Source of the DNA: JBGRQA01 sp041725895
GTDB taxonomy: Bacteria; Bacteroidota; Bacteroidia; Bacteroidales; Marinifilaceae
Direction: 5' to 3'
Length of the DNA: 64,000 nt
Assembly: GCA_041725895.1 (NCBI GenBank)
Contig: JBGRQA010000004.1
Location: 124,001 to 188,000, forward strand
In this document: in pieces, positions 7,503 to 15,820 of the stretch
Layout of the letters: each line of letters begins with the position of its first letter
How positions within the stretch are numbered: position 1 is the first letter of the stretch
Translations under genes and position numbers: made by a program
The notes under the pieces: generated by a model
What the model was told of the DNA's origin: nothing
Databases searched by the model: none
What the model saw: the letters and a program-made list of their open reading frames with translations, nothing else

Positions 7503-8834
7503 ATGGGTAAACTCAAAAAGATATTCGTACTGGACACCAATGTAATCCTTCATGATTACGGCTCTATTTACAAATTCCAGGAAAACGACGTTGTGATTCC
7601 CATCACCGTACTGGAAGAATTGGATAAATTTAAAAAGGGGAACGATCAAATCAACTACCACGCCCGGGAATTTAGCCGGGAACTGGATAAACTTTCAGGT
7701 GACCTTCTGTTTACGCAAGGGGTACCTTTGGGGCCCAAAATGGGCAATCTATTCATCGAAACCGGCAAGGAATTTTCCGATGCCATGAAAAAATCCTTCC
7801 AGGAAAACATCCCTGATCACCGAATATTAGCAATTACAGAATACCTTTCCCTAAACTCAACGGACAAAAAGGTAGTGCTGGTTTCAAAGGATATCAATCT
7901 TCGAATGAAAGCCAAATCCCTGGGAATTCCGGCTGAAGATTACAAAAACGATCAGGTGAAGGATCTGGATGACGTTCTGAACTCCGGCATCATTACCATG
8001 GAAGATTTCAACAATGAGATGATCTCACTACTTTATGATTCTCCCAATGGCATACCGGTGGAAGATTTTGCATTCCCAAACAAATTCAACGGACACAACT
8101 ACCTGGTTCTTAAAAATGAAAACGCAAGCATCCTGGCACATTACGATCCCAATGAGAAAAGGCTCAAGCGGGTGGAAAAGCTAAATGCTTATGGCATTTA
8201 CCCCAGAAATGCCGAACAAACTTTTTCGTTGAATGCCCTTTTGGATCCGAACATCAATCTGGTCGCCCTTACCGGGAAAGCAGGTACCGGTAAAACCCTT
8301 CTGGCACTGGCTGCTGCATTGGCTCAATGTGATAACTACGATCAGATTTATCTGGCTCGGCCTATTGTAGCGCTGGCAGATAAGGACCTTGGTTACCTGC
8401 CGGGGGATGCCAGTGAAAAAATTGGTCCTTACATGCAACCCCTGTTTGATAACTTGAACGTCATCAAACACAAATACAATCCTCACAGCAGGGAAAACCT
8501 AAAGATAGCTGAACTCTTACGCGACGAACGCCTACAGATTACACCTCTTGCCTATATCCGGGGCAGGAGTCTATCCAATGCATTTTTCATTGTAGACGAA
8601 GCACAAAACCTTACTCCACATGAGGTCAAAACCATTATCACCCGGGCAGGAGAAGGTACCAAGATGGTGTTCACCGGCGACATCGAACAAATCGATTCTC
8701 CCTACCTGGATAAGAAATCCAATGGCCTGGCCTATCTGTCCGATCGAATGTGGGGACAGGATGTCTTTGCCCATCTCAATCTGGTGAAAGGAGAACGAAG
8801 CTACCTGGCTGAATTAGCCAGTAACCTATTATAA
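7503..8834 (+). CDS. PIN-PhoH family protein (PIN nuclease domain fused to PhoH ATPase)
   Basis: Two domains on one 443-residue chain. The N-terminal PIN domain (about 5-140) starts with LDTNVILHD and continues with acidic residues (EELDKF, VSKDINLRMKA) that form the usual metal site. The C-terminal PhoH ATPase has Walker A GKAGTGKT at 258-265 and Walker B FFIVDEAQN. In characterised PhoH2 proteins such fusions act as RNA helicase/RNases. The substrate here is unknown. The start ATG is directly preceded by a possible hairpin. It leads a run of same-strand genes (ppx, mtaB, suhB-like), though each has its own gap. Confidence 0.92.
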   Translation: MGKLKKIFVLDTNVILHDYGSIYKFQENDVVIPITVLEELDKFKKGNDQINYHAREFSRELDKLSGDLLFTQGVPLGPKMGNLFIETGKEFSDAMKKSFQENIPDHRILAITEYLSLNSTDKKVVLVSKDINLRMKAKSLGIPAEDYKNDQVKDLDDVLNSGIITMEDFNNEMISLLYDSPNGIPVEDFAFPNKFNGHNYLVLKNENASILAHYDPNEKRLKRVEKLNAYGIYPRNAEQTFSLNALLDPNINLVALTGKAGTGKTLLALAAALAQCDNYDQIYLARPIVALADKDLGYLPGDASEKIGPYMQPLFDNLNVIKHKYNPHSRENLKIAELLRDERLQITPLAYIRGRSLSNAFFIVDEAQNLTPHEVKTIITRAGEGTKMVFTGDIEQIDSPYLDKKSNGLAYLSDRMWGQDVFAHLNLVKGERSYLAELASNLL

Positions 8835-8895
8835 ATGTTATACAAAACCATTATAATGCAAAAAAGATTTATTAATTCTTCCTAATTGAAAAGCC

Positions 8896-9804
8896 ATGGA
8901 AATATTGAAATTCGCTGCGATAGACATCGGCTCCAATGCAGTACGATTACTATTTATGAATGTGATTGAAGAAGGAAAAGAAAGTTTCTTTAAAAAATCA
9001 TCCTTGATTCGCGTCCCCATGCGACTGGGAACCGATACATTCCTCAACAAATTAATTTCGAAGAAAAAAGAGGAAAAGATGATTCAAACGATGAAAGCCT
9101 TTCGGCATTTGATGGAGGTTCATGAGGTAATCAAATACCGGGCTTGTGCCACTTCGGCCATGCGCGAAGCTGCCAATGGTATGGCCCTAATCCAGCGAAT
9201 TCAGGAAGAATCCGGAATTAATATCGACATCATTAATGGAAAACAGGAGGCAGAAATCATCTTTTCCAACCGGATTGCCGATGAACTGGATCCGGAGAAA
9301 CATTATCTCTACGTGGATGTTGGGGGGGGGAGTACCGAAGTCACCCTCTTCTCCAAGGGAGAATGCAAACTTTCTGCTTCCTTTAATATAGGAACACTTA
9401 AAATCCTTAAAAATAAGGTTCCCAAGGGGGAATTCATCCTCCTAAAGGAATGCCTGCTGGACATCTGTCCCAATTGTGACCGACTGGAAATTATCGGGTC
9501 CGGAGGTAACATCAACAAATTGGTAAAATATGTTGCCCCTGCTAAAGAGAAGCAGATGACCTACCATGAACTCAAAAAGATCTACTACAAGCTAAAACAA
9601 TTCAGCTACAACGACCTGATGCTTAAATTCGACATGAATCCCGACCGGGCAGATGTAATCATTCCGGCGGCAACCATTTTTTTGAGCATCATGGAGTGGG
9701 CCAGTGCCGACATTATCCACGTTCCCAAAATTGGGGTAACCGATGGAATTATTCATCAACTGTATAAAGAACACAGAAGGAACAAGTTATTAATTACCCA
9801 ATAA
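8896..9804 (+). CDS. Ppx/GppA phosphatase family protein (exopolyphosphatase-like)
   Basis: An ASKHA-fold phosphatase that removes terminal phosphate from polyphosphate or converts pppGpp to ppGpp. The phosphate-1 motif IDIGSNAVRLL is at about residues 9-19, phosphate-2 VDVGGGSTEVTLF follows at about 144, and a later glycine motif is IIGSGGNI. At 302 residues it is the short Ppx/GppA form without the extra C-terminal HD-like domain of the E. coli enzymes. Whether it prefers polyphosphate or pppGpp cannot be decided from the sequence. Confidence 0.88.
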   Translation: MEILKFAAIDIGSNAVRLLFMNVIEEGKESFFKKSSLIRVPMRLGTDTFLNKLISKKKEEKMIQTMKAFRHLMEVHEVIKYRACATSAMREAANGMALIQRIQEESGINIDIINGKQEAEIIFSNRIADELDPEKHYLYVDVGGGSTEVTLFSKGECKLSASFNIGTLKILKNKVPKGEFILLKECLLDICPNCDRLEIIGSGGNINKLVKYVAPAKEKQMTYHELKKIYYKLKQFSYNDLMLKFDMNPDRADVIIPAATIFLSIMEWASADIIHVPKIGVTDGIIHQLYKEHRRNKLLITQ

Positions 9805-9927
9805 ATGATTTCTTTTTGTAAGTTTGCTGATTATTTCAAAGGAGGCTTTTAATCGAAAAAGGTATGATTCTTTTTCAAGGATAAAAAGGGAAACTCCCAA
9901 ATTAAAAATCAGCAAAGGAGAGGAAAC

Positions 9928-11256
9928 ATGTTGCAAGGAAAGCGAGTAGCATTCTATACATTAGGATGTAAGCTGAATTTTTCAGAAACATCAACCATTG
10001 GACGTTCTTTTAAGGAGATGGGCTTTGAAACTGTAAAGTTTCAGGAGAAGGCAGATATTTACGTAATTAACACCTGTTCGGTAACCGATCATGCAGATAA
10101 GAAATGCCGCCAGGCCATCAAAAAAATCATTAAAACCTCTCCCAATGCCTTTATCGCCGTTATTGGCTGCTATGCTCAGCTAAAACCTGAGGAAATATCA
10201 GCCATTCCGGGAGTAGATATTGTATTGGGTGCCAATGAAAAATTCAACATCCACAAATACATCGACCACCTGGAAAAGAAAGCTTCAGGAGAAATGCATG
10301 CCTGTGAAATTGAGGCTGTAAAAGATTTCCAGGCCTCCTATTCCATGGGTGACAGAACCCGCTGCTTCCTTAAAATTCAGGATGGATGCAACTATTTCTG
10401 CACCTACTGTACCATTCCGATGGCAAGGGGGAAAAGCAGAAACATGAGCATTGCCGACACCGTAAATGAGGCCAAAAAAGTAGCAGAACAAGGCGCCAAA
10501 GAAATCATACTTACAGGAGTAAACATTGGCGACTTTGGAAAAAGTACCAATGAAACTTTTCTGGATCTGATTAAGGAACTGGAAAAAGTGGAAGGAATTG
10601 AACGATATCGCATTTCCTCCATCGAACCGAACCTTTTAAATGATGAAATCATTGAATTTGTTGCCAATTCCAAAAAATTTGTCAATCATTTTCATATTCC
10701 CCTACAAGCGGGTTCAAACAATGTACTAAAACTAATGAAACGGAGGTACAACCGGGAACTTTTTGCTCATAGGGTTGAAAAAATTAACAGTCTCATGAGT
10801 GATGCATTCATAGGTGTGGATGTTATTGCCGGCTCTCGTGGTGAAAGCGAGGAGGACTTCCGGGAAGCCTACGAATTCATCAACCAGCTTAACATTAGCC
10901 AACTTCATGTTTTCCCCTATTCGGAAAGAGCCGGAACCAAAGCTCTGGAAATTAATGAAGTCGTTCCAGTTGAGGAACGAAAACGAAGAGCAAAAATGTT
11001 GCAAATCCTTTCAGAAAAGAAGCTTCGGGCATTTTACGAAAGACACCTAAACCAAAAGTCTACCGTACTTTTCGAGGGGCACAACGACAAAGGCAAGATG
11101 TACGGTTTCACCGAAAACTACATTAAGGTTGAAACAGCCTATAACGAAAATCTGAGCAACCAAATTGTTGAGGTTCAACTAAAAGAAATAGGCCCCAAAG
11201 GCAATATGAAGATAGAGTATTCTATTAATCAGTACAGCTTTAAGCCGTTACTATAA
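9928..11256 (+). CDS. mtaB: tRNA t6A37 methylthiotransferase MtaB
   Basis: A radical-SAM enzyme that converts t6A37 to ms2t6A37 in tRNAs. The N-terminal UPF0004 domain carries three cluster-binding cysteines (GCKLN, NTCSV, GCYAQ), the central radical-SAM motif is CNYFCTYC, and a TRAM-like domain forms the last 70 residues. At 442 residues it matches MtaB rather than MiaB, and the TLGCKLN start is typical of MtaB. A purine-rich ribosome site (AAAGGAGAGG) sits just before the ATG. Confidence 0.92.
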   Translation: MLQGKRVAFYTLGCKLNFSETSTIGRSFKEMGFETVKFQEKADIYVINTCSVTDHADKKCRQAIKKIIKTSPNAFIAVIGCYAQLKPEEISAIPGVDIVLGANEKFNIHKYIDHLEKKASGEMHACEIEAVKDFQASYSMGDRTRCFLKIQDGCNYFCTYCTIPMARGKSRNMSIADTVNEAKKVAEQGAKEIILTGVNIGDFGKSTNETFLDLIKELEKVEGIERYRISSIEPNLLNDEIIEFVANSKKFVNHFHIPLQAGSNNVLKLMKRRYNRELFAHRVEKINSLMSDAFIGVDVIAGSRGESEEDFREAYEFINQLNISQLHVFPYSERAGTKALEINEVVPVEERKRRAKMLQILSEKKLRAFYERHLNQKSTVLFEGHNDKGKMYGFTENYIKVETAYNENLSNQIVEVQLKEIGPKGNMKIEYSINQYSFKPLL

Positions 11257-11272
11257 ACAAAACACCTAGGGT

Positions 11273-12067
11273 ATGGATCTGGAAAACCTATGTAAAAGAA
11301 CAAGAGAAATTTGCCAGGATGTTGCTGATTTCATGAAGACACAGCAGGAAAAAATCCAGACAAACCACATTGAGAACAAAGGAATTCACGACTTTGTTAC
11401 CTATGTTGATAAAACATCAGAGGAAAAACTGGTTCATGCCCTTCAACCTCTTCTTCCCGAGGCAGGTTTTATAGCAGAAGAAGGCACAACCACCAAAAGG
11501 GGAAAAGTTTTCAATTGGATAATTGATCCCCTTGACGGCACCACCAACTACATTCACAAACTATCTCCCTACGCCATAAGTATTGCATTAATGGAGAACG
11601 ACAAAGTAGTAATGGGGGTTGTATACGAAGTGGGACTTAAGGAATGTTTCTATTCATGGAAAGGAGCTCCGGCCTATTTAAATGGCCGGGAAATCTCCGT
11701 TTCAAATGCAGAATCCATTCAAGACAGCCTAATTGCCACCGGTTTCCCCTTTACCAATTATTCTCAGCTTGATCGTTTTATGAGAAGCTTGAAGTACTTC
11801 ATTGAAAACACCCATGGGGTAAGACGGCCGGGATCGGCTGCAACAGATCTGGCCTATGTGGCCTGCGGACGGTTCGACGCATTTTACGAATACAGTCTTC
11901 ATGCCTGGGATGTGGCCGCAGGCGCCTTCCTGGTTCAACAAGCAGGAGGAAAAGTCTGTAATTTCAGTATGGGAGACAACTTCATTTTTGGTGAACAGAT
12001 AGTTGCCTCCAACAGTAAGGTTCACGAAGAATTTGCCATCCAGGTTAACAGATATATGGTAAAATAA
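11273..12067 (+). CDS. Inositol monophosphatase family protein
   Basis: A Mg2+-dependent sugar-phosphate phosphatase of the SuhB/CysQ fold. The metal-site motifs are visible: AEEGTTT (about 65), IDPLDGTTNYIH (about 84-95) and the C-terminal HAWDVAAGAFLVQQAGG. It is 264 residues long, normal for the family. It starts 16 bp after mtaB, so the two are probably cotranscribed. The substrate is probably inositol-1-phosphate or a related compound, but a 3'-phosphoadenosine phosphatase role cannot be excluded. Confidence 0.9.
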   Translation: MDLENLCKRTREICQDVADFMKTQQEKIQTNHIENKGIHDFVTYVDKTSEEKLVHALQPLLPEAGFIAEEGTTTKRGKVFNWIIDPLDGTTNYIHKLSPYAISIALMENDKVVMGVVYEVGLKECFYSWKGAPAYLNGREISVSNAESIQDSLIATGFPFTNYSQLDRFMRSLKYFIENTHGVRRPGSAATDLAYVACGRFDAFYEYSLHAWDVAAGAFLVQQAGGKVCNFSMGDNFIFGEQIVASNSKVHEEFAIQVNRYMVK

Positions 12068-12079
12068 TTAGAATTAAAG

Positions 12080-12087
12080 TACTTTTG
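12080..12087 (+). promoter_or_regulatory. Candidate -7 box upstream of the lipid A acyltransferase gene
   Basis: TACTTTTG matches TAnnTTTG, 38 bp upstream of the start codon. No TTTG lies at the -33 distance, so support is partial. Confidence 0.35.
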
Positions 12088-12125
12088 TAGCTTCTCGTAT
12101 TGGAGTAAATCACAAATTAATTTGA

Positions 12126-13004
12126 ATGAATTTATTTTTTTCTTACATCGGATATGGATTCCTAAAAATGCTCAGCTTCCTGCCGCTTAGAATCCTTTAC
12201 ATTTTTTCCGACCTTACCTACTTCCTGGTCTACCGTGTAATTGGTTATCGAAAAAAAGTGGTAACCCAAAATATGATGAATTCATTTCCTGAAATGGATC
12301 GCAAAGAGCTAATTCGGACCAGGAACAAATTCTACCACCATTTCTGTGATCTATTTCTGGAAACCATCAAAATAATGCACATTTCGGATCGAGAGATCAA
12401 GAAACGCTGCTTTTTTAAGAATCCCGAATTACTCCAACAGTACAGCGATGATGGAAAAAGTGTTATTGCAATTATGGGCCACTATGGCAATTGGGAATGG
12501 ATGACCTCCTATGCCTTGTGGTCAGACACTACCTTTCTGCCCATATACAAGCCACTTCACAACAAGGTATTCGACAGAATGTACATCAACCTCAGGGAAC
12601 GGTTTGGAGCCGAAACTTTACCCAAACAGGATACTCTCAGAAGAATGATTCGGTACAAAAATCAGAACACTCCTACAATTACTGCATTCATAGGGGATCA
12701 AACCCCCAACAAGAAGAACATCCAGTATTGGACACAATTCCTGAATCAGGACACTCCCATTTTTATGGGAACCGAAAAGATTGCCCAAAAATTGAATCAG
12801 GTTGTGGTTTTCGTGAACATGCAAAAAGTAAAAAGAGGTTACTACGAAGTTGAATTTATTCCCCTGTTTGAGCAACCGAAAGACACAGCTCCTTTTGAAA
12901 TTACTGAAAAACATACGCGCAAACTGGAAGAAATCATCCAAAAACAACCGGCGTACTGGTTGTGGTCCCACAAACGATGGAAACACAAAAGAGACAAAGC
13001 GTAA
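12126..13004 (+). CDS. Lipid A biosynthesis acyltransferase (LpxL/HtrB family)
   Basis: An inner-membrane enzyme that transfers an acyl chain to the lipid A precursor. The N-terminal hydrophobic anchor covers about residues 10-35. The acyltransferase signature is GHYGNWEW (H-x4-E, about 119-126), with a second conserved block FIGDQTPNKKN and the distal TEKIA. It is 292 residues long, normal for the family. The next gene is a glycosyltransferase, and the pair suggests envelope glycolipid synthesis. Late acyltransferase specificity cannot be read from the sequence. Confidence 0.9.
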   Translation: MNLFFSYIGYGFLKMLSFLPLRILYIFSDLTYFLVYRVIGYRKKVVTQNMMNSFPEMDRKELIRTRNKFYHHFCDLFLETIKIMHISDREIKKRCFFKNPELLQQYSDDGKSVIAIMGHYGNWEWMTSYALWSDTTFLPIYKPLHNKVFDRMYINLRERFGAETLPKQDTLRRMIRYKNQNTPTITAFIGDQTPNKKNIQYWTQFLNQDTPIFMGTEKIAQKLNQVVVFVNMQKVKRGYYEVEFIPLFEQPKDTAPFEITEKHTRKLEEIIQKQPAYWLWSHKRWKHKRDKA

Positions 13005-13086
13005 GAACAATACAGAGGTCCCGAAATTGAAAAATTCATAAAACTCCTGAGCATCCAAAGGACATTTGAAAAATAGATAGTACCCC

Positions 13087-14112
13087 ATGAAAAAGATCGC
13101 AGTTGTAATCCTGAACTGGAACGGCAGAAAACTATTGGAACAATTTCTTCCCTCCGTTATTCAACATACAAATCCTGAAATTGCAGAAGTAATTGTTGCC
13201 GACAATGCCTCATCCGATGAATCGATTGATTTTCTCCAGACCAATTACCCTGAGATCCAGCGAATTCTTCTGGACCAGAATTACGGATTTGCCGGAGGCT
13301 ACAACCGCGCATTACAGGAACTACCTCATCCCTACTTTGTCCTACTCAATTCAGATGTTGAAGTAGCACCTAATTGGTTGGAACCACTTTTGGAACTGGC
13401 CGAAAGCAATTCCAATATAGCTGCCATCCAACCCAAACTGAAAGCCTGGCACAATAAAAACGAATTTGAATATGCAGGTGCAGCCGGTGGATTCATTGAT
13501 TACCTGGGCTACCCCTTCTGCCAGGGACGAATCTTAAATCAATTGGAAGAAGATCACAATCAATTTGACGAGATCAAAGATATTTTTTGGGCAAGTGGTG
13601 CAGCCCTGTTTATCCGGGGGGAACTCTACAAAAAACTGGGAGGTTTGGATACCGACTTCTTTGCCCACATGGAAGAAATCGATCTTTGCTGGCGATTAAA
13701 AAACAGGGGCTATCAAATTGCCTACCACCCGAAAAGTACCGTTTACCACTTAGGAGGAGGCACTCTGCCCATGAACCATCCCAGGAAGCTTTTTCTGAAT
13801 TTTCGGAACAACCTCTTAATGCTCTACAAAAATCTTCCCCAAAACAGACTCATTTCAACAATGTTTCGAAGAATGATTATGGATGGAGTAGCTGCCATGA
13901 AATTCCTTCTTAGTTTTGAATTTTCCAATTTTGCAGCAGTCTTTAAAGCTCACATGTCCTTTTACAAAATGCTGCCTGCCTACCAACAAAAGAGAAACCA
14001 ACTTCTTCCTTTTGTAAAGCAAAACTTTCACAAAGAAATTTACCCGGACAGCATGATTATAGCATTCTTTCTGAAAAAACAGAAGTATTTTTCCCAGCTA
14101 AAGTGGAAATAG
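13087..14112 (+). CDS. Glycosyltransferase family 2 protein
   Basis: A GT-A-fold sugar transferase similar to rhamnosyl-transferase-like GT2 enzymes. It opens with VVILNWNGRKLLEQFLPS, has the nucleotide-site motif VADNASSDES, the metal-binding block LLNSDVEV in DxD position, and the later acidic HMEEIDLCWRL. The C-terminal 100 residues are basic and partly hydrophobic. It is 341 residues long. It follows the lipid A acyltransferase by about 80 bp and converges on the gdx-like gene with a single base between the two stop codons. The acceptor is unknown, probably a surface polysaccharide. Confidence 0.9.
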   Translation: MKKIAVVILNWNGRKLLEQFLPSVIQHTNPEIAEVIVADNASSDESIDFLQTNYPEIQRILLDQNYGFAGGYNRALQELPHPYFVLLNSDVEVAPNWLEPLLELAESNSNIAAIQPKLKAWHNKNEFEYAGAAGGFIDYLGYPFCQGRILNQLEEDHNQFDEIKDIFWASGAALFIRGELYKKLGGLDTDFFAHMEEIDLCWRLKNRGYQIAYHPKSTVYHLGGGTLPMNHPRKLFLNFRNNLLMLYKNLPQNRLISTMFRRMIMDGVAAMKFLLSFEFSNFAAVFKAHMSFYKMLPAYQQKRNQLLPFVKQNFHKEIYPDSMIIAFFLKKQKYFSQLKWK

Positions 14113-14113
14113 A

Positions 14114-14440
14114 CTAGGCAGATGCAGTAAATTTTAAACCCACAATCGCCAAAAGAAGTAAAAACAGAAAGAATATCCGGGTAAAATGGACCGGTTCACT
14201 AAATAAAACAATGCCCAATATGGCAGTAGTAAAGGCTCCTATTCCGGTCCAAACAGCATAAGCCGTACCTACTGGTAAACTTTTTATGGCCAAAGCCAAA
14301 AAGTAAAGACTAATTGCCATAGCAACAATAGTAACCAAACCGGGCCAGAACCGGGTGAACCCCTGTGTATATTTCAAACCAATAGCCCACACCGCTTCAA
14401 AGATCCCTGCAACGAGTAGATACCCCCACGCAATATTCAT
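14114..14440 (-). CDS. SMR-family transporter, Gdx/SugE-like guanidinium exporter
   Basis: A 108-residue protein with four membrane helices. The conserved Glu is E15 in GIFEAVWAIGLKYTQGF, and the motif SLPVGTAYAVWTGIGAF is that of SugE/Gdx rather than EmrE. Characterised Gdx proteins exchange guanidinium for protons as antiparallel dimers. It starts 2 bp after murF on the same strand, so it is probably cotranscribed with it. I saw no guanidine riboswitch. Polyaromatic cation export remains possible. Confidence 0.85.
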   Translation of the reverse strand: MNIAWGYLLVAGIFEAVWAIGLKYTQGFTRFWPGLVTIVAMAISLYFLALAIKSLPVGTAYAVWTGIGAFTTAILGIVLFSEPVHFTRIFFLFLLLLAIVGLKFTASA

Positions 14441-14442
14441 AA

Positions 14443-15738
14443 CTAAAGAATTTCTGTAATTTTTTCAAGATGAATTCCTCTTGAACCCTTTATAAGAATG
14501 TATTTTCCCTGAACCGGATTTTCCTCAAAAAACTCAACCAGGTCTTCTACCCTTTCAAAACACATAAAATCGGAAGAATCAGACAGACTGCAAAACTCTG
14601 ATCCCACCAGATAGGATTCGGTCAATCCCTCCTTCTTCAGTAATTCCAATATGGCTTGATGCTCTGTTTTACTTTTACTCCCCAACTCTAACATATCGCC
14701 CAATACCAAAGCTTTGTTCCTGAAAGTCATTCTGGAAAAATTACTAACAGCTGCATGCATACTGGTCGGATTGGCATTGTAAGCATCCATAATCAGAACA
14801 TTTCGTTCAGTCTTCTTCAGCTGAGATCGGTTATTTTGAGGTTCATATTCCTCCAATGCTTTCTTGATTACAACTTCATCCATTTGAAAATAGCGTCCCA
14901 CAGCAACTGCCGCCATAGCATTTTCAAAGTTATAGGCCCCAATCAAACGGGTCTTGATATATAGTTTCCCAATCGGAGAACGCAGTTCCATCACCATAAA
15001 CGGCTCGGATTGCAAAAAACGTCCCTTACTAAAAACATCCTCCTGATTTCCATAAGTCAGCGCAGTTCTTCCATTCAACATATCTTGCAAATGATGATTG
15101 TCGGCATTGACAAAAATTTTGCCATTGGTAGCCCCCAGATAATCGTACAATTCACTCTTTGCCTTTTTCACGCCATCAAAAGATCCAAATCCCTCCAGGT
15201 GAGCTTTCCCAACGTTGGTAATGATTCCGAAATCAGGTTCCGCAATTTCACATAGCTCTTTGATTTCTCCCGGATGATTGGCTCCCATCTCCACAATACC
15301 AAATTCAGTAGAAGTATCCATGGCAAGCAAGGTAAGCGGTACTCCAATATGGTTGTTGAAATTCCCTTGGGTAGCATAGGTTCGAAACTTCCGGGACAAC
15401 ACTACATGCAATAACTCTTTGGTAGTGGTTTTTCCATTGGTTCCGGTAATGCCGATAATTGGAATCCCCAGAGTCCGTCTGTGCAATCGTCCCAGCCCTT
15501 GCAGGGTCATAAGCACATTATCCACCAGAATACACCGATCATGCTTGGCGAATTCCGCTTCATCAACAATGGCATAAGAACAACCTTGTTCAATAGCCGA
15601 TAAGGCATATTTATTCCCATTAAAGTTTGCCCCTTTCAAAGCGAAAAAAATGGCATCCTTTTCAATGTTTCTACTATCGGTAATTACCTTAGGGTGTTTT
15701 TGAAAAATTTGATAAATCTGTTCCAGAAGCATAAGCAT
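14443..15738 (-). CDS. murF: UDP-N-acetylmuramoyl-tripeptide--D-alanyl-D-alanine ligase
   Basis: The last cytoplasmic amino-acid addition in peptidoglycan precursor synthesis. The Mur ligase domains are in order: an N-terminal UDP-binding domain with TDSRNIEKDAIFFALKG, the P-loop GITGTNGKTTTKE (about 102-114), ATPase motifs MGANHPGEI and NVGKAHLEGFG, and the C-terminal domain with DAYNANPTSM. The frame opens with TTG at 15753. I prefer the ATG at 15738, although the ATG at 15732 is nearly as good. It has 431 residues. It lies downstream of gldJ but is separated from it by a terminator and a candidate promoter box. Confidence 0.94.
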   Translation of the reverse strand: MLMLLEQIYQIFQKHPKVITDSRNIEKDAIFFALKGANFNGNKYALSAIEQGCSYAIVDEAEFAKHDRCILVDNVLMTLQGLGRLHRRTLGIPIIGITGTNGKTTTKELLHVVLSRKFRTYATQGNFNNHIGVPLTLLAMDTSTEFGIVEMGANHPGEIKELCEIAEPDFGIITNVGKAHLEGFGSFDGVKKAKSELYDYLGATNGKIFVNADNHHLQDMLNGRTALTYGNQEDVFSKGRFLQSEPFMVMELRSPIGKLYIKTRLIGAYNFENAMAAVAVGRYFQMDEVVIKKALEEYEPQNNRSQLKKTERNVLIMDAYNANPTSMHAAVSNFSRMTFRNKALVLGDMLELGSKSKTEHQAILELLKKEGLTESYLVGSEFCSLSDSSDFMCFERVEDLVEFFEENPVQGKYILIKGSRGIHLEKITEIL

Positions 15739-15756
15739 CAATATAAATTCCAATCA

Positions 15757-15764
15757 CAAAATTA
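15757..15764 (-). promoter_or_regulatory. Candidate -7 box for murF
   Basis: On the minus strand this is TAATTTTG, matching TAnnTTTG, 18 bp upstream of the preferred murF ATG and just past the gldJ terminator. The -33 position falls in the terminator stem and does not match. Confidence 0.35.
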
Positions 15765-15766
15765 AC

Positions 15767-15794
15767 AAAAAAACCCCATCCTGTTTGGATGGGG
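15767..15794 (-). terminator. Terminator of gldJ
   Basis: CCCCATCC and GGATGGGG form an 8-bp GC-rich stem around TGTTT, followed on the minus strand by seven T. It lies 27 bp beyond the gldJ stop. Confidence 0.88.
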
Positions 15795-15820
15795 TGAACT
15801 ATTCAAATCGTTTTTTTTTC

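Noticed and set aside
14441..15760. Guanidine (ykkC-type) riboswitch for the Gdx-like gene
   Set aside because: The gene starts 2 bp after murF, leaving no leader, and the murF leader is too short to hold such a structure.
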